DNA of 64,000 bases from Chromohalobacter sp. 11-W (GTDB lineage: Bacteria > Pseudomonadota > Gammaproteobacteria > Pseudomonadales > Halomonadaceae). Below are positions 41,824 through 49,528 of this stretch, in pieces. Position 1 is the stretch's first letter. Every line of letters begins with the position of its first letter. The stretch is from contig NZ_JARANZ010000007.1 in assembly GCF_029889905.1 (NCBI RefSeq), positions 124,001 to 188,000 on the forward strand. The letters are read 5' to 3'. The position numbers and the translations under genes are program-made. The notes below the pieces were generated by a model. That model was given only the letters and a program-made list of their open reading frames with translations. It was not told the origin of the DNA and did no database searches.

Positions 41824-44028
41824 ATGATGGACGGTACGCGCTCTTCCGATGTTCCCCTCGGTAGCGACAACACCACCTCTCAGGAGGCCGGTGAAACGCC
41901 GCCGCTACGCGTCAATCGCACGCGCACGGGCATTCACGCCAAGCCCGCGCCGTTCCCCGAGGCCGATCTTGACGATCCGGCACTGTATTTCAATCGCGAA
42001 CTCTCGCACCTGCAGTTCAATATCCGCGTTCTCGAACAGTCCTTGGACACCTCGCATCCACTGCTCAATCGGCTGATGTTCCTGCTGATCTTCTCCTCCA
42101 ATCTGGACGAGTTCTTCGAGATTCGCGTGGCCGGCCTCAAGCACCAGATTGCTCTAGCCCGCGAGGAAAGCGGCGCCGACGGCATGCCACCACGCCAAGT
42201 GCTGACCGAGATATCGCGCATCGCCCACGAGCAAGTCGAGCGGCAATACCGCATCCTCAACGAGACGTTGATTCCCGCGCTCGAAGAGCAACGCCTGCGT
42301 TTTCGTCGCCGCACGCAGTGGACCGAGGCCCAGGCCGACTGGGTACGCGAGTATTTCGCCGAGGAGATCATGCCGGTGATCAGCCCCATCGGCCTGGACC
42401 CTTCGCATCCATTTCCTCGTCTGGTCAACAAGAGCTTGAACTTCATCGTCGAGCTCGAAGGCACCGATGCCTTCGGCCGTGAAGGGGGACTTGCCATCCT
42501 GCCTGCGCCACGCTCCCTGCCACGCTTGATGCGCCTGCCCGAAGCACTGAGCGAAGCCCGTTATACCGAATACGTCTTCCTGTCGTCGATGATCCATGCC
42601 CACGCGCAGGAAGTGTTTCCCGGCATGCAGGTACGCGGTTGCTACCAGTTCCGCCTGACGCGCAACGCCGATCTGGCCGTCGACCCCGAGGACGTCTCGG
42701 ACTTGGCCTCGGCCTTGCGCGGTGAACTGCTGGCACGACGCTACGGTAGTGGCGTGCGCCTCGAGGTGGCCGATAATTGTCCCGACCGGCTGTCGCGCTT
42801 CCTGCTCACCCAGTTCGAACTCGAGGCGGCGGACCTCTACCGCGTATCCGGCCCGGTCAACCTGACTCGGCTGATGTCGGTACTCAGTGATGTCGACCGC
42901 CCTGACCTTTTGTATCGCACCTTCACGCCAGGGTTGCCACGTCAGGTCAAGAGCGATGTCAGCCTGTTCACGCAGATCGCCCAGAACGATATTCTACTGC
43001 ACCATCCCTTCCAGTCGTTTGCACTGATCGAAGACTGGCTCCAGGAGGCCGCCAGCGATCCGGACGTGCTGGCGATCAAGCAGACCCTGTACCGAACCGG
43101 CGCCGATTCGCCCATCGTCAGCGCCCTGGTCGATGCCGCACGCAACGGCAAGGAAGTCACCGTGGTCATCGAGCTGCGGGCACGCTTCGACGAGGCCGAC
43201 AACCTCGCGCTGGCATCGCGCCTTCAAGAAGCCGGCGCCATCGTCATCTACGGCGTCATGGCCTACAAGACGCATGCCAAGATGCTCCACGTGGTCCGCC
43301 GTGAACGCGGCGCATTGCGCTACTACGCGCATCTAGGCACCGGCAACTATCACTCCAAGACGGCCAAGTTGTACACCGACTACAGTCTGCTCACCGCCAA
43401 CGAGACGCTTTGCGAAGACGTTCACAAGGTCTTCCAGCAGCTCTCGGGTATGGGCAAGCCGCGCCAGATCGACACGCTCCTGCACGCGCCATTCGTGCTG
43501 CACGACCGCCTGGTGTCGATGATCGACCGCGAAGCGCGTCACGCCGAAAAGGGCCAAAAGGCGCAGCTGATCATCAAGTGCAACTCGTTGACCGATCCAC
43601 AGTTGATCCGCGCGCTGTATCGCGCCTCGCGCGCCGGGGTGCAATGCGACCTGATCATTCGCGGTATGTGCTGCCTGCGCCCCGGCGTCGAAGGGATCTC
43701 CGACAATATCCGGGTGCGCTCGATCATCGGTCGCTTCCTGGAACATACCCGCGTATTCCATTTCCACAATGGCGGCAAGCCCGAAACCTGGTGCTCCAGC
43801 GCGGACTTCATGGAACGCAACATGTTTCGCCGCGTGGAGACCTGCTTCCCGCTGCTCGACAAGAAGCTCGCCCAGCGCGTACGCAAGGATCTGGCCACCT
43901 ACTTGGTGGACAACTGTCAGAGCTGGGAGCTGCAGACCGACGGCCGCTACCGTCTCCTCGATGCCGGCGACGCCGAACCGATCAGCGCCCAGGAAACCTT
44001 GCTCTACGCCTACGCCGCCAAGCCCTGA
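41824..44028 (+). CDS. ppk: Polyphosphate kinase 1
   Basis: Makes long-chain polyphosphate from ATP, reversibly. The 734-aa protein has the N-domain (ALYFNRELSHLQFNIRVLEQS), the head domain and the two PLD-like catalytic domains with the autophosphorylated His in AYKTHAKMLHV, then LGTGNYHSKTAKLYTDY and the second His region near RVFHFHNGG. ATG 41824 is chosen for GGGAG upstream; an in-frame start at 41779 is possible. Preceded by a Pho box and followed by heptamer repeats and a terminator. The exopolyphosphatase ppx is 9.4 kb away rather than adjacent. Confidence 0.96.
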   Translation: MMDGTRSSDVPLGSDNTTSQEAGETPPLRVNRTRTGIHAKPAPFPEADLDDPALYFNRELSHLQFNIRVLEQSLDTSHPLLNRLMFLLIFSSNLDEFFEIRVAGLKHQIALAREESGADGMPPRQVLTEISRIAHEQVERQYRILNETLIPALEEQRLRFRRRTQWTEAQADWVREYFAEEIMPVISPIGLDPSHPFPRLVNKSLNFIVELEGTDAFGREGGLAILPAPRSLPRLMRLPEALSEARYTEYVFLSSMIHAHAQEVFPGMQVRGCYQFRLTRNADLAVDPEDVSDLASALRGELLARRYGSGVRLEVADNCPDRLSRFLLTQFELEAADLYRVSGPVNLTRLMSVLSDVDRPDLLYRTFTPGLPRQVKSDVSLFTQIAQNDILLHHPFQSFALIEDWLQEAASDPDVLAIKQTLYRTGADSPIVSALVDAARNGKEVTVVIELRARFDEADNLALASRLQEAGAIVIYGVMAYKTHAKMLHVVRRERGALRYYAHLGTGNYHSKTAKLYTDYSLLTANETLCEDVHKVFQQLSGMGKPRQIDTLLHAPFVLHDRLVSMIDREARHAEKGQKAQLIIKCNSLTDPQLIRALYRASRAGVQCDLIIRGMCCLRPGVEGISDNIRVRSIIGRFLEHTRVFHFHNGGKPETWCSSADFMERNMFRRVETCFPLLDKKLAQRVRKDLATYLVDNCQSWELQTDGRYRLLDAGDAEPISAQETLLYAYAAKP

Positions 44029-44077
44029 GCTCGAAGCTCGAAGCTCGAAGCTCGAAGCTCGAAGCTCGAAGCTCGAA
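44029..44077 (+). repeat. Seven-copy GCTCGAA heptamer array
   Basis: Seven perfect head-to-tail GCTCGAA units start one base after the ppk stop codon. The 7-bp period, not a multiple of three, and the place outside genes show it is not coding; the reverse complement reads as TTCGAGC repeats. Partial copies occur after hslU. Confidence 0.92.
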
Positions 44078-44092
44078 GGCAGCCTAAACACC

Positions 44093-44136
44093 ACCGCCTC
44101 CGTCGCGAGCTCAAGCGACGGAGGCGGTTTTCTTTT
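44093..44136 (+). terminator. Rho-independent terminator of ppk
   Basis: A perfect 14-bp stem (44093-44106 with 44115-44128), loop of eight, and TTTCTTTT. It lies between ppk and the convergent phoX gene and may serve both. Confidence 0.88.
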
Positions 44137-44175
44137 CAGCTTCCAGCCGCGTAGCGGCGCTCTTCCAACTTTCCG

Positions 44176-46326
44176 CTATACCCCGACCTGGCCGCCGTCG
44201 TCTTTCTGGATCACCACCGTGGCCGCCCGCGGGCGTACGCTGTCGGCAGTGGCGTGCGTGGCATCCTGCGTCGCCGCATCAGGGTCCGCTGGCCAATTAC
44301 CGGGGTGCTGAATGTTGATGAACAACGCTGTCTTGTCGGGTGTAGCGAAGATGCCGGTCACCTCGCAGCCATTGGGCCCCACCGCGAACCGCTTGAGTTG
44401 CTGCTGGTTGCCGGCGCCCACCACCGAGGCCTGACCGCTATCGTGTGATAAGGCACCCGGCACGACCGCCAGCACTTGGTCGTTGGTCTGCTCGGCGACA
44501 CCATCGTAGCCATTGTCGGTCTCGATCCAGAGGATGCCCTGGCCGTCGTCGCGCGCGTCGTACCACAGCCCATCGGGGCTGGCGAACTGGTTGCGTTCGG
44601 TAAGTCCTGAAAGGTTGGTCGTATCGTCCGCGGCGGCACCGAACACGAATACCTCCCAGTCGAAGCGCGTGGCGTCATCGCCTCGCTCGCGCCAGCGCAG
44701 TATCTGCCCGCTCTCATTGTCGGCCCGGGGATTGGCGGCATCGGTGGGGGCCGTGGCATAGCCAACGCCCGAAGCGTCGATAGCGTCGCCGCCGTTGGTA
44801 TACGTCGGCTCGCTGTGTGCCGACGTCCGCTGGGAGTTGTTGGTCAGCGTCATGTAGACCTCGCCGGACACCGGGTCGACGGTCCCCCATTCCGGACGAT
44901 CCATGGGCGTTGCCCCTAGCAGGTCGGCGGCGTCACAGGTGTGCACGATGATGCCTGCCCGATCGCCCTCCGCCAGCGATAGGGCCTGCGCCAGCGTGCG
45001 CCCGTCTGCCAGAAGCGTGGAGGGTTCGAGTGGCAACCACTCGCCACTGCCATCGGCGTTGAACCGCGCCACATAGAGGGTGCCTTCGTCGAGATAACGA
45101 TCACCGAGCGCTAGACGATCCTCGGTGGCGCCGGGGCGACTGGCATGTGCCGGATCCCAGTGTTTGGCAGACACGAACTTGTAGATGTATTCATTGCGCG
45201 AGTCATGCCCGGAATAGAAGACCAACGGTTCGCCGGGAACGACCTTGCCCGGCCAGCAGCCTTCATGACGAAAGCGCCCCAGCGCGGTGCGCTTCACCGC
45301 CCGGGACTGGCCATCGTAGGGGTCGACCTCCACGACATAACCGAAGGTGCGCGTCTCGTTGCGATAATCGTCCCGCGGCCCGTTGCCACGAGGTGTGACG
45401 TCGAAGCGCGCGAATTCGTCGTCGCGCTCGTCGGCGTCACCCGCCGCGGTTTCCCAACCGTAGCGCCCCCGATCGGTGGGGAGCCCCAGGCGACGATCGT
45501 CGATATTGAGCTCGCCTCGATTGACGAAGACCTCGGGCCAGTTCTCTTCGCAGGTCAGGTAGGTGCCCCAGGGAGTGAAGCCATTGGCGCAGTTGTTGTT
45601 GGTGCCTCGCGTGCGCGTGCCATCCGGGGAGTAACGGGTTCTGACGTAATCGCTGCCGGCCACGGGCCCTGCCAAATCCATCGGCGTCGCGCTGGTGAAG
45701 CGGCGATTGTGGGCATCGCCGACCACATGCAACCAACTGCCATCCTCCTGCTTGCGCACCCGCACGATGGTGACGCCATGGGCATTGATCTCGGTACGCA
45801 CCTCGTCGGGAGGACGTTGACCGCTGTCGGGATTCGTCGGCCCGCCGCGCGGCGCCCAGAGCGCGTCCTGATCGATATACTCGTTATTAAGGGCGAGCAG
45901 GAAGTCGCGCGAAGCATGTTGCTCGCTCAACGGGAAGGCATGCATGCCATCGTGATGCATGCCCACGCAGTGGGCCTGCGCCTCGGCGGTCATCTCCTGC
46001 TTACGATGCCAAGCCGGTCCCTGCTCATCCAGCGGCGTGCCCCAGGGAATCAACACCTGGGCGGTATAGCCCTCGGGCACCACCACGGCATCGGTACGCG
46101 AGCCACGCAGTGACTCGAACGCCAGCGCCAGCGGCGTCTTGCGGGCACCGTTTTCCTGCGCGTTGGCCAGGTTGAGCCCGCCGATGCCGCTCAACATGCC
46201 CAAGGCAGCGAGGCTCAAACCGCCGCGCATGATGTCACGCCGAGAAACATGGCGTGCCAGTACCGACGAGAACGGTTCGTTATCGCTACGGTTGAAGTTG
46301 TGCTGGGTCTCGATTTCCTTGCTCAT
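44176..46326 (-). CDS. phoX: PhoX-family alkaline phosphatase (DUF839), Tat-exported
   Basis: Periplasmic or exported phosphatase that frees phosphate from organic esters, using Ca/Fe cofactors. The 716-aa protein begins with a twin-arginine signal (SRRDIM at 28-33, hydrophobic stretch ending NLANAQ). The mature part has PhoX-type motifs: HHDGMHAFPL, NNNCANGFTPWGTYLTCEENWPE, RTALGRFRHEGCW and HTCDAADL. Length is longer than some PhoX but usual for this group. It is convergent with ppk and joins it as a second phosphate-scavenging gene. Upstream lies one CTGTCAT half-site and an inverted repeat, not a full Pho box. Alternative: uncharacterised DUF839 protein. Confidence 0.88.
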   Translation of the reverse strand: MSKEIETQHNFNRSDNEPFSSVLARHVSRRDIMRGGLSLAALGMLSGIGGLNLANAQENGARKTPLALAFESLRGSRTDAVVVPEGYTAQVLIPWGTPLDEQGPAWHRKQEMTAEAQAHCVGMHHDGMHAFPLSEQHASRDFLLALNNEYIDQDALWAPRGGPTNPDSGQRPPDEVRTEINAHGVTIVRVRKQEDGSWLHVVGDAHNRRFTSATPMDLAGPVAGSDYVRTRYSPDGTRTRGTNNNCANGFTPWGTYLTCEENWPEVFVNRGELNIDDRRLGLPTDRGRYGWETAAGDADERDDEFARFDVTPRGNGPRDDYRNETRTFGYVVEVDPYDGQSRAVKRTALGRFRHEGCWPGKVVPGEPLVFYSGHDSRNEYIYKFVSAKHWDPAHASRPGATEDRLALGDRYLDEGTLYVARFNADGSGEWLPLEPSTLLADGRTLAQALSLAEGDRAGIIVHTCDAADLLGATPMDRPEWGTVDPVSGEVYMTLTNNSQRTSAHSEPTYTNGGDAIDASGVGYATAPTDAANPRADNESGQILRWRERGDDATRFDWEVFVFGAAADDTTNLSGLTERNQFASPDGLWYDARDDGQGILWIETDNGYDGVAEQTNDQVLAVVPGALSHDSGQASVVGAGNQQQLKRFAVGPNGCEVTGIFATPDKTALFINIQHPGNWPADPDAATQDATHATADSVRPRAATVVIQKDDGGQVGV

Positions 46327-46381
46327 GGTCTCTCCTCACGGCGTTCCACCGACACACCGGCGTGTCGGAACATGCTGTGAG

Positions 46382-46407
46382 GTCATATCCTGAACCGCCG
46401 ATATGAC
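46382..46407. repeat. Inverted repeat upstream of phoX
   Basis: GTCATATC (46382-46389) and GATATGAC (46400-46407) form a perfect 8-bp dyad with 10 bp between, about 55-80 bp before the phoX start. One arm is part of a CTGTCAT Pho half-site on the minus strand. Could be a regulator operator. Confidence 0.55.
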
Positions 46408-46425
46408 AGTGCCATGAAGCGCCGC

Positions 46426-47496
46426 TCAAGCACATGCGTCGCACAACCGCTCGGCGGCCAATGTCAGCAAGTGCTCGGTGCCTTCCCAGCCCAGGCAGGC
46501 ATCGGTGACGGAGACGCCATAACGCATGGCACCCGGCTTCAGCGCCTGCTTGCCTTCGTACAGGTGGCTTTCCAGCATCACGCCGACCAAATCGCGATCG
46601 CCGGCCAGACGCTGCTCGAGCACATCGAGCATGACCTCGGTCTGACGGCGGTGGTCTTTGCGCGAATTGGCATGGCTGCAGTCGACCATCAAACGCGGCG
46701 TGATACCGGCATTCTGTAGCTCGCGGCGACAGGCACGCACCGAGTCCACATCGTAGTTGGGCTTGCCATGCCCGCCACGCAGCACCACGTGGGTATGCGG
46801 ATTGCCGTCGGTCTCGCGCATCGCCGGGCGACCAGCATCGTCGAGAGCGAAATGACGATGCGGGTGCGCAGCGGACTGCATCGCGGCAACGGCGACATCG
46901 ACGCTGCCGTCGGTGCCATTCTTGAAACCCACCGCGGCGCGCAGGCCACTGGCGAGTTCACGATGGATCTGCGACTCGGTGGTGCGTGCCCCGATGGCCA
47001 CCCAACTGAGCAGGTCTTCCAGGTACGGCGCGGCCATCGGCTGCAGTAATTCGGTGGCCACGGGCATGCCCAGGGCGGCGATGTCACGCATCAAGCGCCG
47101 CGAGACCTCCAGGCCATGCGCCATGTCGTCGCTGCCATCCAGGTGCGGGTCGTAGGCGAGGCCCTTCCAGCCCACGGTGGTACGCGGCTTTTCGACATAT
47201 ACACGCATGACCAGCAGCAGACGGTCGTCGAGGCGCGCGGCGAGCTCACTGAGCTTTTCAGCGTATTCCAGCGCCGCGCACGGATCGTGAATCGAGCAGG
47301 GCCCCACCACGACCAGCAGGCGGTCGTCGCGGCCATCGAGAATGGCCTGAATCTCGCCACGCTGGCGTTCGATCTGCTCCTCCAGGGCGTCTCCCAGCGA
47401 CAGGCGCTGCTTGAGCTCACCCGGTGTGGGCAAGGGCTGATGAGAAGGTGCCGTGGCGATCTCGGGGCGTTGGGGCATCGTCAAGGGTGCGTTCAT
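46426..47496 (-). CDS. aroG: Class I 3-deoxy-7-phosphoheptulonate (DAHP) synthase
   Basis: First step of the shikimate pathway: PEP plus erythrose 4-phosphate to DAHP. The 356-aa protein has VVGPCSIHDP, MRVYVEKPRTTVGWKG, the TESQIHRELASGLRAAVGFKNGTDG core and LMVDCSHANSRKDHRR, all typical of AroF/AroG/AroH enzymes; which isozyme, and thus which feedback effector, cannot be told by eye. ATG 47496 is preferred; a GTG at 47526 would extend it by ten codons. It is preceded by a leader peptide and attenuator (47713-47985), so expression should respond to charged aromatic tRNAs. The symbol aroG is a family label only. Confidence 0.93.
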   Translation of the reverse strand: MNAPLTMPQRPEIATAPSHQPLPTPGELKQRLSLGDALEEQIERQRGEIQAILDGRDDRLLVVVGPCSIHDPCAALEYAEKLSELAARLDDRLLLVMRVYVEKPRTTVGWKGLAYDPHLDGSDDMAHGLEVSRRLMRDIAALGMPVATELLQPMAAPYLEDLLSWVAIGARTTESQIHRELASGLRAAVGFKNGTDGSVDVAVAAMQSAAHPHRHFALDDAGRPAMRETDGNPHTHVVLRGGHGKPNYDVDSVRACRRELQNAGITPRLMVDCSHANSRKDHRRQTEVMLDVLEQRLAGDRDLVGVMLESHLYEGKQALKPGAMRYGVSVTDACLGWEGTEHLLTLAAERLCDACA

Positions 47497-47712
47497 GTCG
47501 AGTCTCTTGTCTGGGCTGTCCGTCACGAGCGGACAGCGGAACTTCGTGTTCGGCGGACGCCACCCAGCGTTTCACGGTCGGAGGTGGCAGCTAAGACCGA
47601 CCGGACGTCGCTAAATCGCCAATAATATAGTGCCTGCGTGCTCTGCCATGCGCCGCCGATCTCGAACATGTTTCGCTCCCGTGTCATTCGTCAAAAAAGG
47701 GGTGGATTAAAC

Positions 47713-47747
47713 GCAAAAACCCCCGGTCGGGTTGCCGACCGGGGGTT
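47713..47747 (-). terminator. Attenuator terminator before the DAHP synthase gene
   Basis: Perfect 13-bp stem (47718-47730 with 47735-47747) around GTTG with a short U-run on the minus strand. No ordinary gene ends here; it lies after the leader peptide. Its loop region (47729-47736, GGCAACCC in the RNA) is complementary to GGGTTGCC at 47761-47768, an antiterminator partner that would also tie up the G-run of the 3' arm. Confidence 0.82.
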
Positions 47748-47775
47748 CGAAGACGCAGGAGGCAACCCGGGGTGG

Positions 47776-47825
47776 GGCGTGCCTCGCGGCGTATCAGGTC
47801 ATGTGACCCTACCGCCGGGCACGCC
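47776..47825 (-). promoter_or_regulatory. Leader protector hairpin (arms 1 and 2 of the attenuator)
   Basis: Arm 1 (47811-47825, codons 37-41 of the leader peptide) pairs with arm 2 (47776-47790), 12 of 15 positions, including 8 consecutive pairs. A ribosome stalled at the aromatic codons just upstream would leave this pairing altered; one reading to the stop codon would cover arm 1. This is the usual switch geometry; pairing is seen, function inferred. Confidence 0.6.
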
Positions 47826-47933
47826 GGGGCTAAACCAATACCAATAGCTAAAGCCAAAGAACGCGCGCGCACTCTCTTCCGCTGCCTGAATCGGCAGGGA
47901 ATACATGCTTGCGGTGGCTGATGCTATCGACAT
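47799..47933 (-). CDS. Aromatic-rich leader peptide of the DAHP synthase attenuator
   Basis: A 44-codon frame, ATG at 47933 with GGAG seven bases upstream, stop at 47799. Residues 25-34 read FFGFSYWYWF: four Phe, two Tyr and two Trp in ten codons (47832-47861), far beyond chance and just before the hairpin arms. It is the classic control codon run of ribosome-mediated attenuation, here for all three aromatic amino acids. It is too short to be a typical protein, and its only evident role is sensing charged tRNA-Phe, tRNA-Tyr and tRNA-Trp. It matches no product I can name. Confidence 0.85.
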   Translation of the reverse strand: MSIASATASMYSLPIQAAEESARAFFGFSYWYWFSPGVPGGRVT

Positions 47934-47957
47934 GGGTTGACTCCAAAACATGCTCTC

Positions 47958-47985
47958 ATCCTACACGGCTGTCGCCATTTGGCAA
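47958..47985 (-). promoter_or_regulatory. Sigma-70 promoter of the leader-DAHP synthase unit
   Basis: On the minus strand: -35 TTGCCA (47980-47985, five of six), 16-bp spacer, -10 TAGGAT (47958-47963, four of six). A start near 47951 places the leader ribosome site only a few bases from the 5' end, as in other attenuated operons. Confidence 0.65.
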
Positions 47986-48005
47986 GCCCAAGGCGGGGCT
48001 ATCGC

Positions 48006-48719
48006 TCATCGCAGGTGACGACCACCATCGACGGGCAATATCGCACCGGTCACGAAATCGTTGTCGAGCAGATAACGCAGCGTCTGATAGATCACGCCCG
48101 GCCCCGGCACCTTGGCCATCAACGACTTGGCTTTGGCCTTCTCGGCATAGGCCTCATCGTCACCGTCGCCCAGCATGATCAAGGCCGGCGCGATGGCGTT
48201 GACCTGAATACTCGGCGCGTACATCGCGGCAAACGAAAGGGTCAGATTGTCCAGCCCCGCCTTGGTCGCCGCATAGGCGGCGTGCTTGCGCGAGCCCTTC
48301 TGGCTGACGTAATCGGTCATGTGGATGATGTCGCGCTGCGGTTCTTGGCAGGCCTCGAGCAATTCGCGGGCATGCAGATTGATCAGGTACGGGGCCTGCA
48401 TGTGCACGCGAAACAGGCGCTCGAAATTGGCGCCAGCATCGTCGTCGAGGCTGTCCGGCGCCCAGTCGCTGGCATTATGGACGATGGCGCGCAGCGACGA
48501 GGTCTGCGCCTTGAGGCGCGCGATGAAATCGTGAATGCCCGCCTCGCTGGAAAAGTCCGCTTCCAGGGTCACCGCCCCGCGCCGCCGCAACGCCTCCAGG
48601 GACTCGCGCTCGCGACGGTAGCTCATGATCACCGGCTGTCCGTCGTCGAGCAGGCGCTCGACGCAATGGCGCCCCAAGCGCTGGGCGCCCCCGGTGACGA
48701 GAATCGGCGATTGGCTCAT
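48006..48719 (-). CDS. folM: Dihydromonapterin reductase FolM (SDR family)
   Basis: NADPH-dependent short-chain reductase that reduces dihydromonapterin (and weakly dihydrofolate). The 237-aa protein has the FolM-type cofactor motif TGGAQRLG (residues 9-16) with Arg for the NADPH phosphate, the conserved NAS (HNASDW), Tyr-x3-Lys active site in YAATKAG and the C-terminal ILPVDGGRHL. Length is right (E. coli FolM 240). It ends close to the flavin reductase start (4-bp overlap on the other side), so folM follows the fre gene in one transcript. Alternative: another SDR of the pteridine reductase group. Confidence 0.86.
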   Translation of the reverse strand: MSQSPILVTGGAQRLGRHCVERLLDDGQPVIMSYRRERESLEALRRRGAVTLEADFSSEAGIHDFIARLKAQTSSLRAIVHNASDWAPDSLDDDAGANFERLFRVHMQAPYLINLHARELLEACQEPQRDIIHMTDYVSQKGSRKHAAYAATKAGLDNLTLSFAAMYAPSIQVNAIAPALIMLGDGDDEAYAEKAKAKSLMAKVPGPGVIYQTLRYLLDNDFVTGAILPVDGGRHLR

Positions 48720-49528
48720 GCGTCGTCCTCCGCGCGGCGCTCACCGGGCGCCAAAGGTACGCTCTCGGCCGGGTCGTCCGGCAGCGGAATCAACGGCACG
48801 CGCGGCGCATAGGCAAAGACATCCGAGAAGACCCGTTCCGGATCGAGCCCCAACGGCGCCAAGGTGTCGATGCAGGCGTAGACCATGCCCGGCGAACCGG
48901 AAAGATAGACATCTTCGCCGGAGACATCCCCCAGCACCTCGGCGAGGACCGCGTCGATACGCCCGACGTGACGCGTCACGCCCGGCGGCGTGCTCAGTCC
49001 GGAATCGCTCTCCTCGCTGACGGTGTGCATCTCGACATGCGTATGCTCGGCGACCCATTGCAGCGCCAGGCTTTCCAGATACAGATCCCGCGGATGCTTG
49101 ACCGCCCACCACAGCCGAATCGGGCCCGGGTGGTCGTTGGCCAAGGCCGCCTCGACGATGGCTTTCATCTGCGCGAAACCGGTGCCCGCCGCGATCAGCG
49201 TCAGCGGCCGCCGACTGTGGGTATCCAGCACGCAGCCGCCATTGGGCAGGCGCACCGTTAACTGAGCGGCCTGCACGAGGATCTCGCGCAGGCGTGCCGA
49301 ATTGCTGCGTTCAGGCCAATGCTGAACGTGCAACTCGATGATGCCGTCGTCGACATGGGCGTTGGCGATGGAGAACGGTACCCAGATCTCCTCGTCGAGC
49401 TTGAGTTCCAGATACTGGCCGGGAGCATGCGCGATGGCCTCGCGGCGCCCCGCCAGATGGACGCGAAATACGTCGGTCGTCAGGTCCTCGACCGATTCGA
49501 CATGGCAGGTCAGCGTCTTAGGCGTCAT
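48716..49528 (-). CDS. fre: NAD(P)H-flavin reductase (Fre/LuxG type)
   Basis: Supplies reduced flavin; in UbiD/UbiX decarboxylation reduced FMN is the prenylation substrate. The 270-aa protein has the FAD-binding barrel ([30 protein letters not shown]) and the NAD(P)-binding lobe with [17 protein letters not shown] and [13 protein letters not shown]. The C-terminus is longer than E. coli Fre (233). ATG 49528 is used because homologues begin there and it overlaps the ubiD end by 11 bp. ubiD-fre is the normal pairing in gammaproteobacteria. Confidence 0.9.
   Translation of the reverse strand: MTPKTLTCHVESVEDLTTDVFRVHLAGRREAIAHAPGQYLELKLDEEIWVPFSIANAHVDDGIIELHVQHWPERSNSARLREILVQAAQLTVRLPNGGCVLDTHSRRPLTLIAAGTGFAQMKAIVEAALANDHPGPIRLWWAVKHPRDLYLESLALQWVAEHTHVEMHTVSEESDSGLSTPPGVTRHVGRIDAVLAEVLGDVSGEDVYLSGSPGMVYACIDTLAPLGLDPERVFSDVFAYAPRVPLIPLPDDPAESVPLAPGERRAEDDA

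Noticed and set aside
44029-44077. Heptamer array considered as a CRISPR array
   Set aside because: Units are 7 bp and contiguous, with no spacers and no cas genes nearby.
47684-47872. 62-codon minus-strand frame over the attenuator hairpins
   Set aside because: It reads straight through the terminator stem in a different frame from the aromatic leader and lacks a ribosome site.
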